Translations under genes and position numbers: made by a program
The notes under the pieces: model-generated
Seen by the model: only the letters and a program-made list of their open reading frames with translations
Database searches by the model: none
Told to the model about the DNA's origin: nothing
Shown here: positions 22,301 through 33,951 of the stretch, one piece after another
Position numbering within the stretch: the stretch's first letter is position 1
How the letters are laid out: the number at the start of each line of letters is the position of its first letter
Source of the DNA: Mantis religiosa
Lineage: Eukaryota; Arthropoda; Insecta; Mantodea; Mantidae
DNA length: 64,000 nucleotides
Assembly: GCA_030765055.1 (NCBI GenBank)
Contig: CM060947.1
Coordinates: 257,563,773 to 257,627,772, forward strand
Reading direction: 5' to 3'

Positions 22301-23404
22301 GGGCCCGTGCAGCTCTTCTAATCATCCCCCTCAGTTAGTGATACGAGACAAATGGGTAGGCGTTGTCTGAATGCAGCCCTGCCCAGCTGTTAGCTGGCCG
22401 TGCCTTCCGATAACTAGGTAACAATATTAAATAAAATTGGAGACCTTATTTTACAGACATGCCTCGTAAGACCGACTGAACTGGACAATCAAGAGTCAGC
22501 AGGGAGCTGCAGTGAGCTCCAGTTGCGTGCCAGTGAGCTGTGTATAAACATTTGAACTGTATCGAGTCAAGTCGAGAACTGATAATTGTGTAGTGATTTG
22601 AAGGTGAATTCTGTTGATTGTTTAGTTTGGTTAAGCCACGAGGGACTGTGTTGGTGTTTGTTACGTCATCCTGCGTCAAAGAGTTTTACAAGTGTCTTCC
22701 CACTTAAATAAAGAACTGCAAAATCTTTTGCCTCTCTATAGCTTTGTCTTGATGTCTAACTTCTTTGCAAAAGCGTATTCTATTTTAAATTCCCGTTTTT
22801 ATTTCTTTAACCCGTTGTGTACCAGGTATGTCACTTCTTAACTATCTTGTTTGTAGTGACATATAACTTTTACACTTCAGAATTACTTTAATTGAGACAG
22901 GATATAACGGTGTATTACCATACCAAGGGAGAAAAAGACGCGCACATTTCTAAGTGGAACGGTTGTCTTATATTCATATAACGCGCGACAATGCGGCTTC
23001 ATAGGATTCGTCACCGAATTTTTGTACGTTTTCCTAAAGAGTCCGGTCAGCTCAAGATACGAGAAATGTGGAGCTGGGCTGCCAGTACTTTAGATTCAAA
23101 ATAAAAGCTTGAATAATTAAAACTGTAGCAGGAGAAGGGAAGGAAAAAATCTGCAACCCCTTAACTTGGGGAGATAAAATGACAAAGGAAGGCTACAGGC
23201 GTTTGAGCAAAAAACACATTGAACCTGATGTTCATTTGTCTCCACTTCTTCTTTGTTTTTGTAGGTGTGAAAAGCGAAACTGTTATTTTATTTTTCAGAA
23301 AGCATGGATATAATTTGCTCATTTAGCTAAAATACTGGGGTTGGTATTACATCATTATACACGGGCTAAAATTAAGCCCTTTGTTTTAGAAATGCTATCA
23401 TGCA
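22301..23404. other. Non-coding DNA
   Basis: No gene recognised. The - strand open frame 22679-22446 has no familiar domain. Confidence 0.45.
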
Positions 23405-23586
23405 CATAAGAAGTTCGGCTATCACTTATAGTCTACTGTATTCCTTTCTAACTGCAAAAAGATAATGTTTATCTAGAAGTAGATAGAGGAATAAGTGTTT
23501 GTGCAAGAGTAGGGAAAGTCGTGTCTATAAAACATTTGACTATCACTTAAAGTATACTGTATTATTTTGTAACTACAATAAGAAAA
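23405..23586 (-). repeat. 121-bp repeat, inverted, about 1.5 copies
   Basis: 'acttatagtctactgtattc', 'aagataatgtttat', 'gaagtagatagaggaataag' and 'tataaaacatttgactatca' identify the family. It stops at 'ataagaaaa', where a mariner begins. Confidence 0.9.
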
Positions 23587-24491
23587 TACGAGGGCTGTTC
23601 AATGAAGAATGATCACAATATTTTTAACAACTTACCTTTACTCATGATCATATTTTTGATGTCCTTCTCAAAATAGTCTCCCCTGAATGCCATGCATTTG
23701 TCCCAATGTTTCTGCCGGTCATAAATGACATGCTGGAAAACAGTTTCTGAGAGGTCCTTCAAAATCGCCTCCGCAGCCCTCAACACTGCTTCTGATGATG
23801 GACAATGCCTCCCACGAAGGCGTTTCTTCAAGTTAGGGAATAAAAACGTCACATGGGGCTAAATTCGGACTATAGGTAGGGCGTTGGATGCACTTCATGT
23901 TGATTTTTGCAAGATATTCAGCAACAACATTGGCAACATGCGGCCGGGCATTATAGTGGTGCAGCATCCAGTCTGCTTCACTTAAATATGGCACCCAATA
24001 CAATGCTTAGTATTTCAGAACGTGTTCTTACGGTAATTCGTCGATCCTCCCTCACAATGGCAGCAGCATTGTTGATGTTTTCTACCGTAAGAGCAGTAAC
24101 TGGAGCACCGTGTCCACCTTCCTCTGAAATTGACTGCCTCCCCGCTTTAACCATTTTAAACCACCTTAGAGCTGTGCTGTATGGAATAACAGACTCTTCT
24201 TAGGCCTCCTATAACACTGCATATGCCCCAACTGAAGATTTGTTGAGACGAAAGCAGAATTACAAAGCCGCATACTGTTTCTCGCGTGTTACCTCCAGTG
24301 CAGCGGTAGGCGATACTGAAAACGTCTGAACTTGCCTGGTTCTCACAGGCGGGAACCAGGAGTACCAAAAATGAAACTACTACGTCGTGTTTGTTTCACA
24401 TTGAGCTAACAGAATTTAATAGGCATAAATTTAAGTGCGAAAAATTATGACCGTGAAAAAATTATAATGATTCTTTATTGAACATCCTCTA
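23587..24491 (-). mobile_element. Mariner (family A), internally deleted, in the 121-bp array
   Basis: The left end is 'tacgagggctgttcaatgaa' and the right end, inverted, is 'tagaggatgttcaataaaga'. 121-bp repeat lies on both sides in the same orientation. The - strand transposase remnant includes 'WMLHHYNARPHVANVV', where Asp of HHDN is Tyr, then 'YSPNLAPCDVF' and 'FLFPNLKKRLRGRH', ending 'HWDKCMAFRGDYFEKD' (23852-23613). At 0.9 kb it is shorter than a full mariner (about 1.3 kb). The segment between about 24000 and 24300 does not match the sister element at 28019. It is inactive. Confidence 0.88.
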
Positions 24492-25265
24492 ACTCGAAGT
24501 AGATAGCGCAAAAATGGTTGTACAAGAGTAGAGAAAGTCATGTATATAAAACATTAGACTATCACATAAAGGCTACTGTATTCCCATGTAAATATAAGAT
24601 AATATTTATCTTGAAGTAGATAGAGCAATAAGTGTTTGTACAAGAGTAGAGAAAGTCATTTATATAAAACATTTGACTATCACTTAAAGTCTACTGTATT
24701 CCCTTGTAACTACAATAAGATAATGTTTATCTTGAAGTAGATAGAGCAATAAGTGTTTGTAAAAGAGTAGAGAAAGTCATGTATATAAAACATTTGACTA
24801 CCACATAGAGTTTGCTGTATTCTCTTGTAACTACAAGAAGATAATGTTTATCTTGAAGTAGATAGAGCAATAAGTGTTTGTAAAAGAGTAGAGAAAGTCA
24901 TGCTTATAAAACATTTGACTACCACATAGAGTTTGCTGTATTCTATTGTAACTACAATAAGATAATGTTTATCTTGAAGTACATAGAGCAATAAGTGTTT
25001 GTAAAAGAGTAGAGAAGGTCATGCTTATAAAACATTTGACTACCACATAGAGTTTGCTGTATTCTCTTGTAACTACAATAAGATAATGTTTATCTTGAAG
25101 TAGATAGAGCAATAAGTGTTTGTACAAGAGTAGAGAAAGTCATGCTTATAAAACATTTGACGATCACATAGAGTTTGCTGTATTCCCTTGTAACTACAAT
25201 AAGATAATGTTTATCTTGAAGTAGATAGAGCAACAAGGGTTTCGACAAGAGTAGAGAAGTTCGCG
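24492..25265 (-). repeat. 121-bp tandem array, inverted, about 6.5 copies
   Basis: Period 121 bp with 'tacaagagtagagaaagtca', 'tataaaacatttgac', 'gtattccctt' and 'gataatgtttatcttgaagt'. Several central copies share the variant 'ccacatagagtttgctgtat', so they were copied from each other locally. Confidence 0.93.
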
Positions 25266-25755
25266 TGTTTATCTATATATAAACCTGAGACTTCTAGTTT
25301 CTCCTCTGTTGGATAAATAAGAGTTTATACGGCCAGTCAGCTCTCATACATACAACAATAACCGCAGATGTGTATACATATTTCGGCTTCTGCTTCAGGT
25401 AGACGGGATCCGGCAACAATATTAGTGATATTAAAACGCGAGGACGGATCCTGCGTAACGTAATATATCCGAGATGCAGAAGTGAAGGAGAAGAAGGAAA
25501 AAGTGTAATAATAAAAGTAATATAGGAGAAGGGCAAGAATTAGGGAACGCTTCCCGCCTCACTCGGCATACACGTTTTAAAAATTGAAGTAACCAGTCTA
25601 GCTTCCTGAAAGCAACAACTATGATACATAAAATATATTTTAGGGGTTAGTGTATATTTAACTATTTTCGGTATATTTATGCAGATAGTTTACTTTTACG
25701 GCAATGATTCGTACTCATATCTCACCCCTATATTTTAAGGAGAACAGGGTGGTAT
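25266..25755. other. Non-coding DNA
   Basis: No gene or known repeat seen. Confidence 0.4.
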
Positions 25756-27035
25756 CTTTCATCGCAATCCGCAAGACCTTTTGCGCCGATTTGTAACCAT
25801 GTATAAAACTTGAATCCAGCAATTACACAACAGTCAAAAGAGCAGGCAAAGTAATGAACAAATGCTGGTGAAATTACACCAATGAAGGGAAGATCCTTTT
25901 TTGTCATCTGATAAGATGATGGCCACTGTCTTTGTGCACTCTCAAGTAATAATTCTCACAAACCACTCGGAAAAAGGTGAACCATAACTGCAGCCTATTA
26001 TGCTTCATTGTTGGATCGTGTGCAACAGGAGTTGACTGAAAAGAGACCGAGACTGAAATGCAAAGGTGCTCCTTCACCAAGCTAATGCAGCACAGTACAC
26101 ATCAGCAATGGCAATGGCGAAAGTGCATGCGTTATAGTTATGTGCAGAGGAACTACTCCCATTACTCCTGGACCCGTAGGACGAAGGACCCTGGCCTCCT
26201 TCTACCCGGGAGCGATGGATACTCCGGGGCTCTTTCCATAGGGCAATACCTGATATCTTAAAAGGCCCCCACGCTGAGCACAACGTCAAGACGGGTGGAA
26301 GTGGATACGCCACTTACGCGCGTCAACTCCGCAGGGAAGACTACGGATAACCTCGGTGGGGCCACCTGGTGATCTAGCACACCTTCTACTAAATGAAATG
26401 TGTAATGTTTAACGCCCGCATTTACTACAGACGGTACCTGGGTTACAAACAATCCCCCCAACTGGTCCAAGGACACAAGACGGGTTGGAAGTGGATACGC
26501 CACTTACGCGCGCCAACACCGAAGGTGAAGGCTACCGATATGACCTCGGTGGGGCCGCCTGGCGATCTAGCACACCTTCTACTAGCTCTGCCGGCTAGTA
26601 CCTGGGAGAATTAATGGCTTCCCTCAACCCCGTCCGAAGACGTACCCGATTCCCACGGGTATCGGAAACACACTGCTCCCTCGAGCCCAACCCAATCCGA
26701 ACTACTCCCGGAGGAGGGGCTCAGATGTTCGGCCCGAGGTTCCTCTAGTAACGTCAGATGTACCACGAGTGCTAAGGGTCCTCAGCGCCCGCACCACGGC
26801 AGCTGAAGGGGACGGATCCCCTCCCCTACGGGAAGTGCATGAGTTGGGTTTTGAATTACTTCCTCATCCAACTTATTCACCAGACCGAGCGTCAAGTGAC
26901 ATGTTACTGTTTCAAAACTTGAAAATTTTGCTTAGCGGTAAGAAATTTTCATCAAACAAAGAAGTGAGAACTTGGAAAACTTGAGGATAACTATTTTTCC
27001 GATGGGATGAAACAGCTATAACATCGTGGACCAAC
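25756..27035 (+). pseudogene. Mariner transposase split by an insertion
   Basis: Two + strand parts belong together. Part 1 (25756-26129) reads, across frameshifts, 'FHRNPQDLLRRFVTM', 'DKMMATVFVHSQVIILTNH' and a region near 26070-26129 equivalent to 'LFHQDNA..TSAMAMAKVH'. Part 2 (26833-27035) resumes at 'VHELGFELLPHPTYSPD', with 'SSDMLLFQNL', 'GKKFSSNKEV' and a C-terminus ending 'HRWTNCV'. In part 2 SPDLAPSD has become 'SPDRASSD'; the catalytic Asp is kept. The N-terminal DNA-binding region is missing. A 703-bp block separates the parts, with 'aagtgcatg' on both sides. Confidence 0.88.
26130..26832 (+). mobile_element. 703-bp insertion, GC-rich repeat copy 2
   Basis: It is bounded by a perfect 9-bp duplication 'aagtgcatg' (26121-26129 and 26833-26841), inside a mariner gene whose frame joins when the block is removed. 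Its right part matches 8740-9090. It holds an internal tandem duplication of about 110 bp with a 186-bp step ('gaagtggatacgccacttac' at about 26299 and 26485). There are no terminal inverted repeats and no A-tail at either end. The class is therefore unknown; a non-LTR element without poly(A) or a DNA element with 9-bp duplications are both possible. Confidence 0.8.
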
Positions 27036-28018
27036 TGTGTATATATACACAGGTTGTTTCAAAACGACTCCGAACGGTTATAACCGCTGCGTAGTTTATA
27101 ACTTAACTACAGGTAGACCGCGAACAAACTGCGGTCTGTGTGCGCATGCCCGAGGAGAGCCTTCTCCCCTTCTCGGCATCCAAGCATCAGCTGACTCCCA
27201 CCCCTCCCTTCCTGCATGCGACAGAGCGCAAACCACAAGAAACGAGTGTATTTTAATACTGTTTTGATTTTCGAAGTTAACAGAAAATAATGACCTCAGA
27301 CGTAACCTAACAATCGATCGTAGAATCATAGTTTCTTAAAACCCTGAGGAACAGCAAATGCAAAGACTGAATGTTACAGTGAATGAAACATCACCAATGC
27401 AGCCTGCACGAATGAGGGGAAGCAATTCAAAATGGCGGTAGAGGGGGGAAAGCTAGAGGAATCCACGCCTCCAATTACATTTTGTTCGCGGTCTAGTTAT
27501 AGCCCGAATTTGGGTGTCACAGCCTCGAAGTTCTGTTAGCTACAATTTTACATAGCATTAAATATTACATGATTTTGTGATTAGGCAGTGCAGGAACCAC
27601 TGGTGTGCGAACCTCAAAAGTTATTGGGACGCACTGACCTCGAAAACAAAAGCATTACTCCTTACTCTTTATCAGTGACCCTAGCTTGCCTTTCAGGTAA
27701 TGGGACAAAAGACAGTTACCTGTGTAAAAGTCGACTAATAACTCGGACAGTTGAAGGTTGCTCTTCAGTGTAAAACTACACATTCCGTCCTAACAGAGAG
27801 GATTTTGCGTGTACTTAGATATCAAATCCAAGCAATATGGAGCGCTATACGAACGTCGGAATGACCTATACGGCTTTGATGGATGGCAGAGCTGAAGGGA
27901 GTTCAACGAACGCACGATTAATTTAGTTCCATTAAAAATATGAATTGTAAAAATAGTTACATTAATAATAATATTTGCTTAACTTCACAGAAATTTGTTA
28001 TGATCTTAATTGTACTAT
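27036..28018. other. Non-coding DNA
   Basis: No gene recognised. It contains the 16-bp palindrome 'tgtgtatatatacaca' near 27037, and a 16-19 bp inverted pair around 'tagaccgcgaacaaa' (27115 and 27482), possibly from a small non-autonomous element. Confidence 0.4.
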
Positions 28019-28854
28019 AAGAGGGCTCTTCAATATAGAATCATCACTTTTTTTTTGACAAAGTACCTTTACTCATCCATATAATTTTGATGGTCCTCCT
28101 CAAAATAGTCTCCCCTGAATACGATGTACTTATCCCAGCGTTTCTGCCAGTCTTCAAAGATATGCCGGAAACAATTTTTGAGAGATCCTTCAAAACCGCC
28201 TCCGCAGCCTTCACCACTGCTTCTGATGAAGGATAATGCCTCCTACGAAGGCGTTTCTTCAAGTTATGGAATAGAAAAGGTCACATGGGGCTAAATCCCG
28301 GCTATAGGGAGGGTGAGGAATGCACTTCACGTTGACTTTTGCAAGTTATTCAGCAACAACATTGGCAGTATGCAGCCGCGCATTGTCGTGGTGCAGCATC
28401 CAGCCTGCTTCATGGAAATGTGGTCTTTTGCGCCTGATATGGACTTGCAATGTTTTCAAGACATCCCTGTAGTATTGTCCAGTTACTGATGTGTGTGCAG
28501 GTACAACATGCTAATTAACCATTCCATGAATATCAAATAATGATATGACCATAACCTTCCCATCAGAAGCAACCACTTTTGCATTTTTGGGGGTTGGTGA
28601 TGAAGGATATTTCCACACTGAGCTTTGCTGTTTGCTCTCAGGATCAAAATGATGTAGCCAAGATACATCAGCAGTGATTACGTTTGAAACTCCGAATCTT
28701 CCTCTAACATCAACTTTAACTGCGTGTTACCTCCATTGCAGTGGTAGGCGATACTGAACGTGTATGAACTTGCCTGGTTCTCACAGGCGGGAAATAGAAC
28801 TACCAACAATGAACCTACTGCGGCGTGTTTGTTTCACATTAAGCTAATAGAATA

Positions 28855-30225
28855 TACGAGGCATGTTTTTTAAGTCAGTACCGTTTTGCGATTCCGCCGC
28901 CGCAGCGCTACGGTTGGCGTTCCGCGCATGCGCGCTGGTTACCTACATTTCTTGACTACGCACTGACGCCATTACAGTCTGATTCTTCATTGTATACGTT
29001 GGTTACTGAGTATTTAAGTTGCCTCCGACTATCGTGAGTCCCGGCGATTGTGAAGTACGGGCTATCGTGAGTCCCGGCGATTGTGAAGTACGGGCTGTTA
29101 TACGATTTCTTAGTGCTAAAGGCATAAAACCGATCGATATTCATCGTGAGATCTGTGAAGTTTATGGACAAAACATTATGAGTGATGGAATGGTTAGGAA
29201 ATGCGTAAGAGAATTTAAAGATAGCCGCATAAATGTGCATGTGAAGAACGGAGTGGGCGTCCTTCGGTCGTTACTGAAGATTTGGTGCAGAAAGTAGACG
29301 AAAAGGTGAGAGAAAACAGACGCTTTACAATTTCATCATTGTGCGAATATTTTCCTCAATATTATTGTAGTGTTTTGTATCGCATTGTGACCGATAACTT
29401 AAAGTACCGGAAATTGTGTTCACCATGGGTTCCGAAAATGTTGAAGGATTTGCACAAAACCCAACGTTTAGGTAGTGCACTGACTTTCCTTGAACAGTAC
29501 CACAATGATGGTGCAGATTTTTTTGACCAAATTGTTACTGGTGACGAAACATAGGTGGCCTACGTCACACCAGAATTGAAACAACAATCCATGGAATGTC
29601 GACATTCATTATCACCCACAAAAGTGAAGTTTAAGCAAACAATTTCTGCCCGAAAAATCATGCGCGCAGCTTTTTGGGACAGAAAAGGAGTATTGCTAGT
29701 GCAGTTTATGCCTCGTAATGAGACAATCAATGCAGCGTCTTATATTGAGACATTGAACAATCTGCGCCGTGCAATCCAGGACAAAAGACGTGGCAAGTTG
29801 AGTAAGGGTATCGTTTTGCTGCATGACAATGCCCGTCCACATGTGGCTAATCGGACCAAAGATCTCATCAAAACTTTTCAATGGGAAACTCTAGATCATC
29901 CTCCATACAGCCCTGATCTGGCGCCCAGCGACTACCATTTGTTCCTGCACTTGAAGGAACATCTGGGCAGTCAGCGTCTTCAAGACGATAGCGAAGTCAA
30001 AACAGTTGTGATACAGTGGTTAACATGTCAGGTGGCAGAATTTTATGAGGAGGGTATTCAAAAACTGGTGCCAGGTTATGACAAGTGCCTCAATATTCAC
30101 GGAAATTATGTAGAAAAGTAGATTAAGGTACAGGCTTTCATGTAAAAGTAAAAATTTTTTGCGATATCTATGCACGTCTTTTTTAAATTCCAAAACGGTA
30201 CTGCCTTAAAAAAACATACCTCGTA
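28855..30225 (+). mobile_element. Mariner (family B), nested
   Basis: The left terminus is 'tacgaggcatgttttttaag' and the right, inverted, 'tacgaggtatgtttttttaa'. The repeat continues for about 30 bp through 'cagtaccgttttg'. TA lies on both sides. Length about 1.37 kb, normal for a mariner. It is inserted in family A element 28019-30299, so it is younger than that element. Confidence 0.95.
29019..30121 (+). pseudogene. Mariner family B transposase, nearly complete
   Basis: The start at 29019 gives 'MPPTIVSPGDCEVRA'. A 33-bp tandem duplication repeats 'IVSPGDCEVRA' twice in frame. The HTH region ('GIKPIDIHREICEVYGQN') leads to a frameshift near 29260. Frame 2 then carries 'DQIVTGDET' (first Asp), a TAG at 29552 in place of the Trp that the sister copy at 46176 retains, and 'VAYVTPELKQQSMEC'. 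The remaining core is intact: 'LLHDNARPHVANR' and 'YSPDLAPSDYHLF', with 34 residues between the last two Asp (D34D). It ends 'YDKCLNIHGNYVEK'. Few lesions mean it died recently. Confidence 0.95.
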
Positions 30226-30299
30226 ATAAGATTGAATCTTAGTGTGAAAAATTATGGCCATAAAGAATTATGATCATTCTTTAGTGAACAGCCAGCGTA

Positions 30300-31860
30300 C
30301 TTTTGGTCAGTTACTGTAAAATCAACAGTTTTTCTTTCAGTTACAAATGCTTAATTTAGTATTATCAAACACGTGAAATAAAATGCTCGTCTCATTGTAT
30401 AAGCCATTTAGTTTTGGTTAATTTATCTAGAATTATTTGATGTAGTTTTCGGTTCTGTTTATCAATTAATGCCTCCGTCGTCATCCTGACTAACATTAAC
30501 TTCCCTCTAAAAGGTGTAAGTTGCATATGTCCACCAGCTTATTTGCCAGCATGGACTGCTATAACGGAATTTTGGAACATTTTAAACACTCGTATGCTAT
30601 AATTAAGCAATAGTTTCTTTATTGGCGTTTCTTAAGTCAAAGAAATTCTTAATAGTATCAAGGTATTGCGGAGTATGTCGTGGTGTGGGTTCCTTTTGGT
30701 TCGTTGTCCTTTTGAGTGCTTTGGTAGGGATGGATTATGAAGGATTTTGAGGGTGAGATGGAAAGGTTGGTGTTTTGTCTAATTGTCGGTGAGCTGAGAT
30801 CTCTTTCTCAGGGTTCGGTTATGAAAAGTCGTGCTTACCGTCTCTCTATTCCTTTATTTTCTTTAACCTGGCTCTCTTTACTCTCTTGCTAGCACTTTCG
30901 TTGCCTTCCTAGTTTTCGTTTCCCCTTAAAGTTTCTTTACGTTGCTTTGCTAACTCCCTTTATTCCCTATTTTGCACTGGCTTCAAGACCATAAATCTGC
31001 TTCGGACTACGACATCGGATCCTACTTCTCCCCCAGTAACACGTCTTCTTCCCGTCGTATTAAGTACCAGAGTGACGCTTTTCCCCCCATCGTATTCCCA
31101 GCTTTTCTTCTAGCTTTTCTCGTCTATCACCGCCTTTTTTCTATTCCTTTACTATTTTACGTCTATCACGTGGTTTACTCTATATTTTATTTGCAGGGTT
31201 TATTTATTTAATTTTCTCTTATTGGTCACTCCCGTCTGTCTTTCCTATGCAGCAGTCACATTCCCACCCCTTTGGGTTGTGTGACCTCTCAGCGTCATAA
31301 CGGTATTCTGTCATGCTTGGCTACGTTTCTCCTAAGCTTCGCATACCTTACTAGCGTCTCGATGTCGGGGTCTATTGTTATATTTCCTGCCTTGTCTCTG
31401 TGCCCAGAAGCAACTCCTGTCCGATTTTTCCTTCATTTACACTATATTGCTATTTCAAATATTTTTTAACTTTATTTCTTATATCATTTATTCCCTTTTT
31501 ATTCCCATTATGCTTATTTATGATCTCTACTGTTGTATTAATTTCTAGTTATCTTCTCCCTCTTGGAACCTGAGGTTTCTGCTTCAGTCGGTATGTTTAG
31601 AAACAGCTACAACACGCGACACGGCGTGTCACCCATACCTGCGAACGGCGACAGCGTGAGGCTCGCGTACTTCTGATATGTTCGTTCGGTTTTATTTTAT
31701 GTTCTTGGTGCTTATCAGACTTATCAGGTGACCTATGTATTGTGTAACAGTATTCTTGTCATATTTTGATGTCTTACCCAACATGCCTATTGTTTACCAG
31801 TATTGTTTAGTAGAAACTTAACTCAATTTTGGGATTGGGGGTTTAAGAAATATTTTATAA
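30300..31860. other. Non-coding DNA, pyrimidine-rich in part
   Basis: No gene recognised. 30830-31560 is rich in T and C on the + strand. Open frames at 30972-31469 lack any known domain. The last few hundred bases could belong to the 5' part of the LINE that follows. Confidence 0.4.
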
Positions 31861-31867
31861 ACCTAAA

Positions 31868-33411
31868 TTTAGTGGAAAAAGACAAAGGAAATATAAAAAT
31901 AATTAAAGATGAAGAATTAGAGGAATATTATAAAATCTCTGGAACACAGGAGATAAACAAAATTGGGAAATAGATAAATTATACAGAGCAGAAGTAGACC
32001 GGTTAGAAGTAGAAGAATTAATGGAAAGTATAGCTAAAACTAGAAATAGGAAAGCCTGCGGAATAGATAATATTGATATAGAATTAATTAAATATGCTCC
32101 TAAAGAATTAAATGACAGATTACTGTATCCATATAACAAGTGTTGGGAAACAAAAGAAATACCGCAAGAATGAAAGATAGCTAAAGTGATATCAATATTT
32201 AAGAAAGGGGAAAGAACAAGACCTGAAAATTATTGGGATTGGTTTATTGTGTGCTGCATACAAAATATATGCCAAAATAATAAGTACTCGGTTAAATAAA
32301 ATAACAGATGCAATACTCCTAGAAGAACAAACTGGTATCAGAAAAGGCAGAAGCACCACCGACAATGTTTTTACTCTTAAACGAATAATAGAAAAACGAC
32401 GAGAACAAAATTTAGAGACGCACTTACTATTTATCGACTATTATAAAGCTTTTGACAAAGTATCACGAATGATACTGTGGAAAATTTTACATAATAGAGG
32501 CATACCTTTACAACTAATTGAAGTTATAAAAAGTATGTACATTGATACAAAAATAAAAATAAATAAAAGAGAACCAGAAATAGTTAATGGTGGCGTAAGA
32601 CAAGGTTGTCCTTTATCAACCGCACTTTTTAAACTGTATCTTGATGAAATAGTAACGATTTGGTGCAATAAAGTCAATGGAGGCATTAATGTATTATGAG
32701 CTAAACTGAAAACTATGTTGTATGCAGATGATCAAATAATAATGGCCACAAATGAAGATGACCTGCAGAAAATTCTGTATAGTCTAGATAAAATTGCTAC
32801 AGAATATGGAATGAAAATATCAGAAAATAAATCCAAAACCATGGCATTTAAAGGAATTAATCCAGTAAGAGCAAAAATAGTGTTAGATAACATAATAATT
32901 GAGCAGAAATCACACTTTAAGTATTTAGGATGTAATGTCTCGTACCAAGGGTAAGTTGATATAATACAGAAAATAAATTTAACTATGTAACAGGCACAAT
33001 AAAAAGAACATTAAAAATAAAGCAAGAAAGGACTCTATAATAAAACCATACAAAACAATTGCAATATCAACTCTGATCTATGGATCAGAAACATGGACAC
33101 TAACAAAAAGAAATAGTACGAGAATACAGTCATCAGAAATGAAATTCATAAGAGCAATAGCTGGATATATCAAAATTGATAAAAAAAAGTAGTCAGGATA
33201 TTAGGACAGAATTAAAAGTAGAAGAAATAAACCAAACTACTGAGAGAAATAGATATCAATGGAAAGAACATTTTCAGAGGATGAATAATAGCAGAATACC
33301 AAAAATAGCCGTAAACTATAAACCCATAGGAAGAAGAAACCAGGGAAGGCTGAAGATAAGATTGGCAAACCAATTTGGAGCGGCAACGGGTTAAAAAGTC
33401 CAAAGCCGTGA
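31868..33411 (+). pseudogene. LINE reverse transcriptase, copy 2 (GAA-tail family)
   Basis: The + strand order is typical of non-LTR reverse transcriptase. It reads 'NRKACGIDNIDIELIKYAP', then 'IPQE*KIAKVISIFKKGE' (TGA for Trp) and a frameshift in 'RPENY'. The frame 32247-32699 follows with 'GIRKGRSTTDNVFTLKRII', 'LLFIDYYKAFDKV' (motif A) and 'GGVRQGCPLSTALFKLYLD' (motif B). A TGA at 32697 precedes 'MLYADDQIIMATNEDDLQ' (motif C) to 32954. The C-terminal part (33000-33394) has frameshifts. The 3' end is 'cgtgaggtagtagtagaaga', which passes straight into a purine microsatellite. Confidence 0.93.
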
Positions 33412-33508
33412 GGTAGTAGTAGAAGAAGAAGAAGAAGAAGAAGAAGAAAAGAAGAAGAAGAAGAAGAAGAAGAAGAAGAAGAGAAAGAGGAAGAGGAGGA
33501 GGTGAAGC

Positions 33509-33572
<64 letters not shown>

Positions 33573-33634
33573 GGAGGATGAGGAGGAGGAAGAGGAGGAG
33601 GAAGAGGAGGAAGATGAGGAGGAGGATGAAGAGA

Positions 33635-33665
<31 letters not shown>

Positions 33666-33687
33666 GGAGGAGGAGGAGGAGGAGGAG

Positions 33688-33734
<47 letters not shown>

Positions 33735-33918
33735 ATGGAGGAAGAGGAGGTGGATGAGGAGGAAGAAGAAGAAGAGGATGAGGAGGAGGAAGAAGAGGAT
33801 GAGGAGGAGGAAGAAGAGGAGGAGGAGGAAGAAAAGGAGGAGGAAGAAGAAGAGGAAGAGGAAGAAGAAGAAGAAGAGGAGGAGGAGGAGGAGGAGGAGG
33901 AGGAGAAGAAGAAGAGGA

Positions 33919-33951
<33 letters not shown>

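Larger units (their letters stand above)
28019..30299 (-). mobile_element. Mariner (family A) hosting a second mariner
   Basis: The left end 'agagggctcttcaatataga' and the right end, inverted, 'tacgctggctgttcactaaa' match family A at 23587. The - strand transposase remnant has 'VSWLHHFDPESKQQSSVWK', 'LHHDNARLHTANVV', 'YSRDLAPCDLF' and 'KKRLRRRHYPSSEAV' (28262-28044). The element is interrupted at 28855-30225 by a different, + strand mariner. Outside it, 'tttgtttcacattaagctaa' on the left and 'gtgtgaaaaattatggcc' on the right align in order with the uninterrupted copy at 24390-24450. Confidence 0.9.

Noticed and set aside
27037..27052. Perfect 16-bp palindrome 'tgtgtatatatacaca'
   Set aside because: Alternating purine/pyrimidine repeats of this kind are common by chance in AT-rich DNA; no sign of a site.
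29696..29881. - strand open frame within the mariner
   Set aside because: Antisense to the conserved transposase core; the same shadow recurs at 46340-46525 in the sister copy.
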